64,000 bases of DNA from assembly GCF_000224145.3 (NCBI RefSeq), contig NC_020174.2, positions 5,372,504-5,436,503 of the forward strand, read 5' to 3'. The position numbers and the translations under genes were made by a program. Below are positions 22,879 to 35,875 of this stretch, one piece after another (within the stretch, counting starts at the first letter, position 1; each line of letters opens with the position of its first letter). Under the pieces are notes generated by a model. The model was given only the letters and a program-made list of their open reading frames with translations. It searched no databases and was not told the origin of the DNA. The DNA comes from Ciona intestinalis. Taxonomy: Eukaryota > Chordata > Ascidiacea > Phlebobranchia > Cionidae.

Positions 22879-25190
22879 ATGATGCATTCTTTTAAACGAA
22901 ATTTCTGCCGACGATTTTCAATTGCTTTCAAAACTTTTCTCTTGGTGTCGATACTTTTGGCTCTGTGTCTCCAAGTAAAAAAAGCATTGCTGGATTCAGG
23001 TGCAGTTCTTAAAATAGACTACAAGACCTGGAGAAAGGTGGTGTACCGTTTACACAGCAAAGGAAACTTGCAAGAAGTAGAAACCGGGACGAACTACATG
23101 ATAAATATATCTCAAGATCTAACATCTTTTAAAGTTGGACCATCGGTTGTGATGGAAAGCGGTAAGGATATTGGGAACGTATGGCAAGCTAGTAAGCATT
23201 CGAACACAGATGATTTGTATTACAAGCTTAGTAATAATGGTATTACGAGCAAATTAAACTCTGGTATCGATCATAGTTGGACCAAAGCCTCAACGCCTGT
23301 AGATCCCAGTAGTTTAGGTGCAGACCAAGAAAACGGGAGACCTATTATATTAGTCTGGTGGCCTCCAACTTGGAAGAATTTGCCCAAAAACAAACAGTTT
23401 TACCTGGAAAGAAATTTTCAAGGCGAATGTGGAAACTGCAGGCTGACAATGAACCGTCGGTTATTAAATCAAAGTAAAGTTGTCGTTTTCGACAACTTGC
23501 CGAATGCAGCTAACTTGAACGATCTTCCACCTTACAGGTAAACCTAGAATAGTAGAATATATAAATATATACAACATATTAGTATTACATGAACGACAAC
23601 AAGCAGCATGAAATATAAATAATAAATGATGGGATTCTCTACTGTGTAAGTTAACGTTGTGCAATTTCTACAGAACCGCGGAGCAAGCGTACGTTTTATG
23701 GCACCGAGAAACACCGGCTAAAACGTTTCATCTTCGCTCGGCCATGGTTGGCGTATTTGACACGATGTTTAACTATACGATGTCTTATAGAAGAGATAGT
23801 GATTTTCGTTGGTATTCAGGTATGATGTATGTATTTAGTGTAAAAGAGATTTCTTTCACACGTATAGTAGTTGGGGGGAAGATGGGACACCCTTTCATAC
23901 TATTTTCTCATCCCATTTGGTAGAAAACACAGAACTTTCAAAGCATTATAAAACCGTACCTACACTACTCCCATAGACCTTTGTTCAATGTAAAAAACAA
24001 GATCGGGATATTTGAATATTATGTGACAAAGGCCCAGCAACATTTTATAACGCCCCTGGTACAACATATTAAATACATGTTTATTTTTATTAATATATTA
24101 AACTTTTGTTTCAGGTAATATACCATATACTGCGCACTCTTGGCCAAAACAAGCAGTCACAGACCCACAGTTATACATCGATGAAATCATTAAATCAAAA
24201 CGCCGCCTAGCGACATGGGTTGTTAGCAACTGTAACAACACTAGAGGCGCAGTCGAGCGAAAAAAGTACGTGTTTAAATTGTTAGAAGCCGGGTTAAAGG
24301 TAAGCGAGCTTTTGTTTAATGAAATTTTGTTTTTATCAGTATTAAATCAAAATGTTTAATATTTCTATTCAGATTGATATGTACGGGAAATGCTTCGGCC
24401 AACGAATAACGAAAAACAACTTCACAACGTTTTTATCGTCATACAAATTTTACCTTGCGTTTGAAAATTCCTGGCATTGCCGAGATTACGTGACGGAAAA
24501 ATTTTGGCGAAATGGAATCATGGCTGGTGTTGTGCCGGTGGTTTGGGGGCCAACGAAGGAAGATGTCGCAGAAGTTGCTCCGGTCGGATCCTACATCCAT
24601 ATAGAAGACTTCGAGTCACCTAAAGCACTTGTGGATTACTTAATTTATCTGGATAAAAACGATCACGAATACAGGTATAGTAATGACGTTTAAAGTTGTA
24701 GTTGAAAACATGTTTTAACACATATAGTAGGGTGGGGGAGACGTGACAACTTTAGCACATATAATATGCAAATATCCTGATCGTGTTTTAAACAATTAAC
24801 AACCGTTTATAGGAGTTGCGAAGATACAGTTTTATAATTCTTTGTCTGTTTTTTGTTTAGTACCAAATGGGACGAGAAATAGATTAAAAAGGTGTCCCAT
24901 ATTCCCCCATCCTACTATATAGATAGTATTAAAAACGGTTTTGATTTTTCTGTTGTGCATAAATTTACAGAAGGTATTTTAACTGGAGGAAAACTGCGAT
25001 CACAGAAGACGGGACAGAGCCTATGCAGACAATTCGACCAGGTTATGAAGCACCGTTATGCCAAATGTGCAGAAGAATCATTCAAAGTAAAGGGAAACTT
25101 CCGAAACGCGTTCTAAACTCCACATTGAGTTGGGTGTTTGGTAATATGAACAATACGGCATGTTTGTTATATGATGTATATCCAAACTAA
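22879..25190 (+). CDS. alpha-1,3-fucosyltransferase (GT10 family), type II Golgi membrane protein
   Basis: Transfers fucose from GDP-fucose to N-acetylglucosamine-containing glycans. Exons: 22879-23537, 23674-23819, 24115-24299, 24373-24674 and 24971-25190, joining in phase to 1512 nt (503 residues). Start taken at the tandem ATG (MMHSF), which gives a short basic cytosolic tail and a signal anchor (FLLVSILLALCLQ, residues ~20-32). Catalytic features: PIILVWWPPTW, AYVLWHRETPAK, MFNYTMSYRRDSD, RLATWVVSNCNNTRG and the hallmark FYLAFENSWHCRDYVTEKFW followed by VPVVWGP; C-terminal RYFNWRKTA, then a Cys pair (CQMC). The stem is about 120-150 residues, longer than in human FUT4/9-type enzymes. Introns 2 and 4 each contain a MITE. 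The acceptor specificity (type 1 or type 2 chain) cannot be read from the sequence. Confidence 0.92.
23863..24036 (-). mobile_element. MITE copy in fucosyltransferase intron 2
   Basis: TATAGTAGTTGGGGGGAAGA start; CATTTGGTAGAAAACACAGA, AACCGTACC and GATCGGGATATTTGAATATT blocks in reverse orientation. The right terminal repeat is degraded. Confidence 0.78.
24723..24920 (+). mobile_element. full-length MITE in fucosyltransferase intron 4
   Basis: TATAGTAGGGTGGGGG at the left and CCCCCATCCTACTATAT at the right, 198 bp, with all shared internal blocks. It fills most of the 296-bp intron and ends about 50 bp before the final exon. Confidence 0.88.
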
Positions 25191-25421
25191 AACTACCAAG
25201 TACATCGCTTGCACCAAATACAGCAACGCACAGTGCTGCCTTCTAAATTTTAAAATTACTGTATTGGCAATAATTAGAAAGAAATCACAGGAAAGAAATT
25301 AAGATATTACAGCACCACGTTTAAAATGGAATGTCTCAAACAAAACGTTTTAGAATAGATAAAATGTGGCTTGTCAAAAAATCAAAAATATAACTAAATA
25401 AGTACAGAAATATAGCTTAAA

Positions 25422-25427
25422 AATAAA
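25422..25427 (+). promoter_or_regulatory. candidate poly(A) signal of the fucosyltransferase
   Basis: AATAAA about 230 bp after the stop codon, the first canonical hexamer on the plus strand in the short gap before the convergent LRR gene. Confidence 0.4.
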
Positions 25428-25557
25428 GCTAAATTAAATTGCATGATGGCTGCAGTAAATCAAAACTATCAATATACAGAAAATTCGTTCGTGCTTTAGT
25501 AGAAATCAATGTAATTGCCCAAAACATTCCATAAATTCCCTAATTAAGATTTACTAT

Positions 25558-28500
25558 CTACGTTAATAAATGCTCGAATTCCCGAGAAGGAGGAGTATTA
25601 TCCACACTTCCCTTCCCCAATACCGCAGACAGTAGAGGTTTCTCTTTGCCTGATGATTCAAGACCTGAACGATCAGATTCCGAATCATCCACGAACGGAA
25701 TGTTACTGGATTCAGAATGTCGTAAAAATTCCATCATTTCAATATCGCCTTCAAACTGCTTTGGGCGTGGAACTGGAAGTTTGTGTTTCCAAAAAGCTGT
25801 TTTTTTAGGCCTTTTTTCCTCGAAAACATTGGGACAGCTGTGGAAACCTTTGTCGGATAAATTAGTTGCTTTATGAAGGCACTCCGGCGAGTTGTTGTTT
25901 TGTGAGTTTTGTTGGTACTTTGAACATGATGTACACTGTTCTGTATCTTCCTTATTGAATGCAGCATCACTACAAGTCGAGCTGGAGCTTGAACTTGGAC
26001 GGTGTTGTTTTGAAGCAAGGTTCTCGCCTGATCTTGCCATGCTACTCAGGACTAGATTGGTCCTGTATTGAACCCTGAAACAAAAAATATCATAGAGAGG
26101 TTGTTTGTTGTATTACAACCGAGCACCTCGTGTGCCGAGCATTGATGGATAGAATATAGGTATATGACGTTCAATATACCGTTTTGTATTCTCTTAACAT
26201 AAAAAATAGGAGACCGGCCAGCTTTGGTTTAAATCGCCAGGCCCCTTGGGTTATCCTGCAGGACATCATCCGTAAAACAAATGAAACAGCATACATCAAA
26301 GTCAGGGTTCTTATGGATTACCTTCCGCCCGAAGAAGGTTCTTTTGGAGGCAATTTTCGTGTTTTGCTCAGGGAAGTGAGACCGGATTGTGGGTTGACGG
26401 TTGAGCTCGGTTTAAATTCGGTTGAAAGGTAGCTCCGTTGGGGTAATATGCGTTGTTGGGCGTCACTGCTGGTAGATTCTGATGAACGCAATGCCCGTTG
26501 TTCACTTATGATGTGGTACACACCAGACTTGTAACGTCGGATCCGATGTACAAGAACGCTACAGGAGCTGTGGGAATAATGGGGTGTATTAACCTTCTGG
26601 TATTTGTTGGAATGATTAAAATATATGGACATGGCGTGGGACATTAAAAAGGCAGTGTCGAAATAACAGTCTGAAAAACTGTTTAGAAAAATTAAGCGGC
26701 AATGGTACTCGCAATTCGAAGTATATGTAACGGTGTTAGGAAGAACAAAAACCAAGAATGTTTGGCTTACCCGCAAAACATGACAAGGAATATAGAAATT
26801 GCGAACGTAATTGGTCCAATCAGGGAGGCAACGATGAGTGATATCGGTTCTTCGGGACAGTTTAAGTACGACATTGGGACAGTGGAGATGGGATAATAAA
26901 TATAGACGTTCTGCGGAAGATTACAGAGTGATTTCCCGGATGGTATAACTAGTCTGCACTGGTTTTCGTACCAGTAGTTGTGACTATCAAGTACTACGCC
27001 GGTGGTGTTTGAAGGCATTGCTTGGCAACCATTAGAGTTGAAACTATCTGTTGAAAGCGAGTGCCTGAGTGCCCGTACGTGGCAATCACAGAAGATTGGG
27101 TTGTTATAGAACCAAACTTGGGCCAAATTCGGTAAGGTGGTTATGACGCCATCGTCTTTGTAAATGTCTTTTGATGCTGCGAGGTTTATTCTCGTCAAGT
27201 TGCAACTCTGTTAACAAAAAGGTACAGTTAAAAAATGCATTAATTTTAGTGCGGTAATTTCGATATGAATTGGCATGTGAGAGGTACAAATAAACTGAAT
27301 TTTATCCTTTTTTTTAAAAGCGAAGGTTTCGAATGTCAGAACAGGTAAATAAACATACCGCTATAACTATATACATCGATAACAAAGTAGATCGACCAGC
27401 TTTCATTTTCACCCATTATAGATGAGGAGATCAGTCGAACACATGCCAAATGTAACTATAGCTCGATGGTGCCCTGACATTATAGCCCACTTTTACAGAC
27501 TTTATGCACAAATGCGAGTAGCGGAGTATACGAATACATAATTTATAAAGCCGCCGGGCATAAATACTACCGGCTAAGCTCTCACGGTCTTTGGCTCCAA
27601 TCAAAGCAAACGTAAACCCCATTAAAAATACATTCGGTAAGCGAAACAATTTTCAGTTCACAGACATGATGGTTTGTTTACAATTAACCCCATAAGTGTT
27701 TTTTTTTATGTTTTAATTGGTGCCGTAAACATGTCGCTCTTGTTTTTGTGATTTTTTACTTTAGCCAAAACATTTTATATTTTATTTCATTTATGAAACG
27801 CATAAAGTACCCTGTCATTCCTATCCTAATATATACATTAACTTAATAGTATAGCAGAACGGTTGACAAACATTTTTGGAGCGTGTGGGTACGTACAATA
27901 GGCTAACTAAGAGCAAACACATGTAAAAATTAAAACGAGCATCACGAATACGTTACCTGTAAGAAGAGGTATTTCAACGCAGGGACGTAAGTGAAGGCGT
28001 CGTCCGCCAAGAAGGACAAATGGCGGTTATTTCGCAGTGAAAGCCACTCTAAACGCGGAAGTTTATTGTATAGAGCTGGACTGGCTACAGTAGTGACGTG
28101 GTATGAGAATGCGCTGCTTGATAAGTCAGCAACTGCTTCGTTGATGGACGGAGACACGATGTATGATAGAGAGGATTCGGATAAAGGTAAACCGAACGTC
28201 ATTGGAGCATCGAACACGGGATCCAACTTGATACTGAGAAAGAAATGTGATTCAACCACCACAAGTCGGTTATACGAAAGATCCAGAGTTTTAATTGAAT
28301 CTTGCGGTCCGTTATCCAGCCAGCCAGGTTGAATAGTTTCAATCCCACAGTAACTTAGGTTCAAATATCGCAAACTCCTAAATCCTCGAAAGGCGTCGCG
28401 TTTGATCTCTTTAATTAGTGGCATCCCATGCAGCTCTAGTGAAACGGTGGAGTTTCCCAATAAACCAATTGATTTAAAATTTGGTAGATTTGCCATGACT

Positions 28501-29275
28501 CTGTTACCAGCAAGCGAAAAATAATCTAAACTCTTTAAACCAGTGAAGCAATCATGTCCAAGTCCAGATTTAGTGTTCAGTTGATTAAAAGACAAATCCA
28601 AGTAACGTAAATTTGTGAGACTCCGAAATGATGCCGGTTCAATCAACACTAAGTGATTGTCGCTGATTGAAAACCTAAAAAAGGTTGAGTGTTTATAAAA
28701 CGTGAGCTTGCATGTAAGAAACATACTTACCATTTCAAGTGGGCCAGCTTCTTCAGCGATGTTGAAGTTATAACGGTGATTGAATTATGCGAAACATCGA
28801 GTGACGTTAGTGGTTTAGCGTCCAAACCAACGGTCCAGGAAAGATCTTCTAACCGGTTATGGCTGAGGTTTAGATGTCTAAGCGATGAAAATGATAGAAA
28901 TGCGTCCTGGTCGATACGTTGCATGTGGTTACCGGACAAATTGATTGAAGTTAAATTGGCAGAGGCCATACGGAATTTGGTGTTGTTTATAAAATGCGGC
29001 ACCGAGGCCAGATGCTCGATTTGATGTTCTTCGAGTATAAGCCGCACCGTGTTACGTGGTAACCGTGTGGGCCACGTTGTATATATACCTTGTATACAAG
29101 ATACCACGGTACATTGGGCTGAAATATCATGTTGGGGGGAATGTTCGTTATAGTTCCAACACGTACAGTCTAAAGGACAGAGATCGTGCTCCATGTAATA
29201 TAGTGGCCCTTCCGTGTTCTGACAACTCGCGGTCAGTGATATAAGGAACAAAAATGCCGCAATCTGCGTCATCAT
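25558..29275 (-). CDS. LRR single-pass transmembrane protein without TIR domain
   Basis: Exons 28731-29275, 27957-28674, 26771-27207, 26322-26567 and 25558-26074 join in phase to 2463 nt (820 residues). Order: signal peptide (MMTQIAAFLFLISLTASC), Cys-rich N-cap (CPLDCTCWNY), about ten leucine-rich repeats (e.g. LTSINLSGNHMQRIDQDAF, LRYLDLSFNQL, IKTLDLSYNRL), Cys-rich C-cap (NPIFCDCHVRALRH), transmembrane helix near residues 543-567 (SLIVASLIGPITFAISIFLV), then a basic HRIRRYK and a cytoplasmic tail of ~250 residues rich in Ser, Thr and Pro. The ectodomain resembles Toll-like receptors, but the tail has no TIR box. Ligand and pathway unknown. The 3' end faces the convergent fucosyltransferase 370 bp away. 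The frame is open upstream of the chosen ATG to about 29524, but only this start gives a signal peptide. Confidence 0.86.
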
Positions 29276-30617
29276 TTTAGCAAACTGAATGAAAGCGCTC
29301 CGTTTCCTCCACGGACATTGAAACTGACGGAAGACAAAATTGTCTTGGTCATTATCTTCCCACAATAGACGACGTCTTCTAAAATCTGGATAACAAATTT
29401 CCCAGCTAGACTGAAGAAATAACGAAACACCAGCATTTCTAGAAATGTCACATTGATTGGCCGGTTTGACTTGTTCGTATTCGTGGTGATGACAGTAACA
29501 TTTTAAATGCTTGTTTCCCCTCATCGCTGCTAACCAAGCACTCAGGTGACCAGGACTGATCAGAACTAGGTTTACATATTTCTTGCAGATAGCAACAGTT
29601 TACATTAAAACATGAAAAAATCCTTAAACTTTCAGAACAGCCGCTCGATATCTGGATATATACCAACATATTACTGAAGGAATTTTAGCGCTCGTATACA
29701 TGTTTCAAGAGCATTTTTGTAACCATGAAATTGCTAAAGTACAAAACCTGTTTTTCTTACAATAAACCCTTTACAATGCTGTGTTGCTAGTCACCAAACA
29801 ACGACCATAAACTGAAGTCTTCACCGTGTTTCATGCTACTTTACTGGATGACGCGACGTAAATGGTGCTCGGTTACAAGTTAATTTCCAATTATTGACGT
29901 CATAGCAAACGTTTTAGGTATAAGTTGCGGTGAAACGACGCGATCGCTGGTCGGTCGGTTATAACTAAATTACACAAGTGCATGTTGTTACTTATTCTTT
30001 ATTCCGTACAACGACATTTATTCTCTATGATATAAAGAACCTTGGCATCTATAACTGTGTTAAAGTTCAAGAAATATCTACATTTGTTAACTACTTATTT
30101 AACGATTTGTATTCTCAAATGACTGCACGAATTTAACTGTATATTTTTTTGGTTCAGCAAACTATATGTTACCGGGCGTTAAACAAAATTTAACACAAAA
30201 TATTTGTACCCTGTATTGCAGCTTATAAAGGTTGTAGTTCATTTGACCTAATCGTGACGGTTTTACAACGGATATTTATCATAGCACGGCACGCGACACG
30301 GTCGTGATATGACGTCATGGTATTCAATCACAACGTCACGAAGTATTGTATAAAGATGTTTACGAGCAATTCCAGAAGCATTAACATTTTAAAACTACAG
30401 AGTCATCAGTTTGTGCACGATTATTATGACGTTTGTTTTCTATCGTAAGGTTATACTTTACAAATTTAATACAAACAAGATAATCACGTTAGTCCTTATG
30501 TACATACACGCTGACATAAGCTAGTACCCATGTTTCTCTTGGCGAACACGATTACAGGATAATCGATGCTATGCTGGAGAGTACCTTTTAATTTGGGTGG
30601 TATCACATTGCTGCAAA

Positions 30618-31045
30618 CTAATGCGGGTGTATGGATATTGAATTACGTGCGTGTACGTGGCCACGTACATTATTAATCCACGCAAAACGGTACAGCTTAT
30701 CCGATTCCACCGTGAGATAATCCTTGACATTAAACTGCGGGTCAACGGGGCTGTAGTAGATAACATGGCTTATATATTCTCGATAGTCTGCTAACTTAAC
30801 TCTCAAGTGATGTTTCATAAATCTTGACACATTTGGTTTCTTACTTTTGCCTCGTGCATCTCTTTTATATACAAGCCGTCATATCCCGGTAAATGTTTTC
30901 GTGCCATGATAATTTTCCGGGTAGCTGTATGCTTCTTGCACAATGGGTTGAGTAAAGCCCTTCCTATTATATTATAGTTATACGAATACAGCGACAACGC
31001 GACGAGTTCGCCTGTTTTAAAAACATGTAGCGGTGGAACCTGCAT
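30618..31045 (-). other. two overlapping unassigned open frames
   Basis: Frame A (30815-31045) reads protein-like text ending KHLPGYDGLYIKEMHEAK followed by a donor-like GTAAGA. Frame B (30618-30830) overlaps its end in another phase. No family is recognised, no acceptor or upstream exon could be paired with them, and chance is the default explanation. Confidence 0.2.
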
Positions 31046-33170
31046 TGTAGTTTAACAAAGATAAAGCATATACGCGTAGTATATGACACTGGACACAAAA
31101 CGACTACTAAAAATCCATTGATGGCTGTATCTACGTTAGAGTTCATCGGCAATAAGGAATCGCGAAAGGGTTTATTATGCTTCTCTGACCCGACTGGCAA
31201 ACCCTTATTGAAGTGAAACTCACAGCCAAGCAGACAATATATATGTGCGTCGGCGTCGCTTTGTTTATATCACATAATGTGCATGGTCACACGCTTGGGG
31301 TGGAAATCATTTCAGTTTGAAAACCAATAAAGGAACGGAGGGGTCTAGGTTTCCCGCAAATTAAGTCAAAATTGAGAGTGCGTCAAAACAAAGACCAAAA
31401 TCGAATCATTAGGTCAACTTTTGACAAAACACGACCGTAATATAACCGTGCAGTACGCCACGCAAACCTAGCAATAGCTTTAAAGTGTATTATATACAGA
31501 ACGCTGATCAAGCGCGCTGTGCAAAACAGGCCATGTTTTAAAATCGTCTCAGGTGGTTTACAAACACGGAAAGGACAGTCTGTGAGTTCCATAATATTAT
31601 GGCGGAATATTCAACTGAGTGAAACAAAACTACATTATTTTTCAGTCATCTAAGTCGCTATTCTGGCTTGGAGAGAAATATTTGCAGTAACATTGGTTTG
31701 TGTTCCATTCTGCGGTATTGTTTCACTATAACACGCTTTTATTTTAGCCTGTCTCCCCCGGATTAAGGTTCCATAATCGATTTTACCAAGCAGCAGACCG
31801 CGCGGTGCGCTTCTACAAGATAAAATTAACAAAATTGCCTATTTCGTGACATTGTTCAATGGACTAGGACGGTATCATAAATTTCTATTAATTATGTATG
31901 CTAATTTTCATCCCGAAGGGGGCTATCCGGCAATATAACTGTAATTCAAATTTATTTAGACAACCAACTCCAACGGCAGCCGAGTAGCTTCGTACATCCA
32001 TTAATTACGCATTTCGGAAAAGGGCAAACGCCCGGATCCTAAAACAGCTTACATTAAAAGTTCTTTGATATCCATGTATTATACATTAGTCTCTGTAAGA
32101 TATAGTTCTCCTTTGACAAATGATTCAAAAAGAGACGAAATCAAATACCCTATAGAACTGCTTGTGAAAATTGATACGACGAAAAGTGCAAGGCATATGA
32201 AACACCATAACTAATACAAATTCTACAGTTTATGCGTGTAGCAATATCGAACGATAGAACTATAGAAGTTGAGCAGTTAAACTGTAGTGGCGTGTTCTGT
32301 GAATAAGATACATATGCGGAAGCACTTTCTGTCCTGGTTTTTCTAACTGTCCCACTGCAGAACTATAACTAAAATTACAACGTGAAAATAAAATTAGGGA
32401 CACCTGGTTTGCCTAACCGTTTGTACACTTTCTCTCTCTGTTGTGAAACATTAACTTATTACTGGAAACAAAGAAGAAAACAATAAAGGGGAACTGATGG
32501 GAATCTATATTATCAATGTTTGTCCAACGGTGCCGTTACTATTTGAATATATTAACCGTTGAGACCGTGTATGCCAATTTATAGCTTATGCCTTCTGAGT
32601 CAGCAGTATGGCTGAAGCTAAAAAATATGCGAAAAATTAAACATTCCGTTTCTATTTGAACTGCGTTTGACTTTGTTTTATTAATCAACTCAACGACAGT
32701 TTCTCTGGGTATTTTCCCAAAACCACTTGTTAATCATTTCTAATATGTAACCTATAAGCATTTCACATGGAACTTAGTTTGCTGTATTCTCGCTATGGCA
32801 CGTACACAGAATCACGTTTTTACGTTTAGTGAAGCTGTTGAAAGACTGACTGTGCGGTTTGAATTCGATTTTATAAAAAAAAACTCAATCTGTTGACGCC
32901 TTAACACACATAAACCGCTTTCTTCTATTCTTGGAATCATTTTTACCTTTCCTATTCCATCCTCGCATTACTCGGATACCGAATACGACCTGATTTGTTG
33001 TCTGGGCCTCGCTGTCTTCCCTTAGTTACCTTTGCCCGTATTTTGAGTAACGTACCTTCGGGCTATGCTCAGATTAAACGCATTAGGCACGAGTTTTGTT
33101 CGACGCAATATAATCCTGCAAATATGTATCACTTTAGTAAAGGCATTATAAAAAACATATCAAGATTACG

Positions 33171-33366
33171 TATAGTAGAGTGGGGGATACGAGACACCTT
33201 TAGCACATAATATCCAATTATTCTGATTGTGTTTTAAACAATTAATAAAATTTTATGGGCGCCGTGGGGTTATGGTTTTATAATTCTTTGAATGTTCTTT
33301 GTTTACTATCAAATGGGACAAAACATAACAAAAAAAGGTGTTCCATCCTCCCCCACTCTACAATAT
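33171..33366 (+). mobile_element. full-length MITE, intergenic
   Basis: TATAGTAGAGTGGGGGATAC to CCCCCACTCTACAATATA, 196 bp, with the GTGTTTTAAACAATTAATAA and TTCTTTGAATGTTCTTTGTT blocks intact. Confidence 0.88.
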
Positions 33367-34740
33367 ATACGAACAACCAAGCTTCGCAACTTAAGTCGTG
33401 TTACAATCTTCCGCTAAACATTAACTAATAGCACAACTTTAAACTCGTAAAATCTCGCAAATCCACTGAGCCGTTCACTTAGCTATTGTACCTTATCTGG
33501 TTAAGCGAGCTTCCCGTACAGGATTAAAACCTCAAGACACCAACGCTAACCACAATTATTTTACACCTTAAAGCACCGTGGGTAATTTGATTTTCAATTA
33601 AATCGAGCCAATGATGAAACATCACTGCTATGGAATGCTGTTGACCTCGTTCTAAATCTCATGCTAGTTTTAAACTGATATATATATACATAAATAAAAC
33701 TACTATAGTTTCTAATATACTTATGTCTGATTAAAAAACTTTTTCTGGTATCATAAAGCAAAACGGTGGAAAATTTGCGTTCTGTTATATTGTCACTTAC
33801 TCTGCTACGACCGATGTTGCTTGACGTACATAAAAAATTAAACATCTTATGGCGCTCTGCTATTTCGAACGTGCATCACTTTTCGATCACTTTTGATTAT
33901 CTACAGTAGCTCTAACTTTAACTTACAGCTATAAGTTTAGAATCTAACTTGAGTACTTGGGTACAAGATGGTGGGTTCTATGACAACAGTTTGTTTTTGT
34001 ACGTGGTGAATAAGAGCGACTAACAGATTGAAAATATACGGAATATAATTCTTTGTTACAGACAGGTCGTGCTATTGTTGCATTCCAGTCTATTTAAAAG
34101 CCAAAATAAAGGCAGTTTGCCGGCTGTTCAGAATCCGGGCCTTATAATAACAGAACACTGGTGTAACAGCTTTCAAAAAGTACCTTCGCGTTTAGAAATA
34201 TAAACTCACAAACGCAAACCGCAAAAGGATTTTACCGCTCTAACCAACTCACCAGCAAAAATAAACCATGACGTAAATGCATGGGAATAATAGAACATTG
34301 TTTAATGTTATACGCTATGTGCGCAAGAATTTTAATTGAACGGGTAGATCACTAAGTTCATATTTAATTTAATTAAGCAGATGGAGCGAACGTGGCATTT
34401 AAGTAACACGTTGACGTAAGAGGAAAACGTAATCATGCGTATGAAAAACACACATAGCGCGTAAACTACAGAGCGTAAGTTTACGCAGCGGTTGCTGCAA
34501 TATCGGCCGCATTGCGTATAGACGAGCGTATATACAGTACACACGAAACTACGCTGCTGTCTGCAAGTTGCTCTTGTGCGAGAGAGCAGCAAGCTGCATA
34601 ATTTATAATCGTACCTTCAACATGACATAAACATACAAAGCTGTAAGACCTATGACTGAATATGCTTTCTGCAAACGGTTTTAACAAAGTTATAAATTGT
34701 GTGCTTGGATCTATTTGATACTTTTACCATACACTGTATA

Positions 34741-34824
34741 TATAGTAGGGTGGGGAAAGATGGGACACCTTCAGAACATATACTAAACGGGCCGAGAAAA
34801 TAGAGGTTCCCCCACGCTACTGCA
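34741..34824 (+). mobile_element. 84-bp internally deleted MITE
   Basis: Both ends are kept (TATAGTAGGGTGGGGAAAGA and TTCCCCCACGCTACTGCATA), but the centre is reduced to about 40 bp. The left arm ends at CAGAACATATAC and the right arm resumes at GGCCGAGAAAATAGAGG. Confidence 0.8.
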
Positions 34825-35759
34825 TACAGCTAAACACATTGAACGAGACGCGTTTATCATGCGTTGACAACATGCATATTCAATAGGCAAATCCATAATA
34901 TAAAATTTACACTTTTCATCTGTATTAAGGCATTATAGTAACCATAAAGTTCGTGCTGTACAAAACCATTAGAACGTTGGTTTGGTTAAAGTTCCTGTTG
35001 CGTTTAACTTATCTCTCTCATCAACGTTATTCAATCGGTAAATATCTTCCATTCCATGCGACCGTTCGCTCTAAACCACTAAATCTATAGATAGTGTACA
35101 CGTTAAACGTAAGGGATACCCATGCGTGACGGGTACGTACAGCTATGCGGAGAAAACGTCAAAGAGGAGTCAGTTGTCTCACGTTGTTGCCTCGGCAACC
35201 CGATTTTAGTACAACGCCCATAGCAAAGTGGTTTAAAGATCCTCATATAGAATTCACTTCTGTACATAATAAGAGCGTAGCATTCATCACTATATGCGTG
35301 GTGATTGTGTGCAAAAACGTAAAGTGGCTTCTTATATACAAGCGCAGCAACCCGTGAGGGACGACGACAAATTTGACGTTTATGCCACTTAACTAAAACA
35401 GCACAAATTCTATTCACATTTGACACAATAGGAAAGATTAGGTAAATGGTTAAGTACCTTTGTCGGTTGATTGCACATTTCTTGTGGTTCTTGCAACTTT
35501 TAACGGAAAAGATGAAATAAAGTTGACCACGGGCCCTTTCTAAGGGGGTTTGCATGGACAAAGGGATGGACCACTTATCGGAGCATCATATCAATCTCTT
35601 CTTCCCACCAGCCCACACCGTGGTGTTGCACTTATCGGGGGTCGGTATAGTCTGTCCCTAACAATAAAATGTTACAAAATTTACAAACAGTGTGTGTGTT
35701 ATCAAGTGATCAGCAGCACGCAACGGATTAAAAACAATCATAAACAATGAGATGGTTCA

Positions 35760-35875
35760 TGTTGTATTATATTTGCTTGTCCTATTTGAAAAAAAAACAA
35801 AGAACATCAAAAATGTTATAACCGTATAACCTCGCGACTCTAAGTTATTAATTATTAAAAACACAAAGTATGAAA
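35760..35875 (-). mobile_element. degraded MITE fragment
   Basis: TTGTCCTATTTGAAAAAAAA, AACAAAGAACATCAAAAATG, TATAACCGTATAACCTCGCG and TTATTAATTATTAAAAACAC follow the internal order of a reverse-orientation copy, without terminal repeats. Confidence 0.45.

Noticed and set aside
25558..29275. Assignment of the transmembrane LRR gene as a Toll-like receptor
   Set aside because: The ectodomain is similar, but the complete cytoplasmic tail was traced to its stop codon and contains no TIR domain.
35103..35561. 152-codon minus-strand open frame in the LRR intergenic region
   Set aside because: No domain, no splice context and ordinary composition; expected by chance in 64 kb of six-frame sequence.
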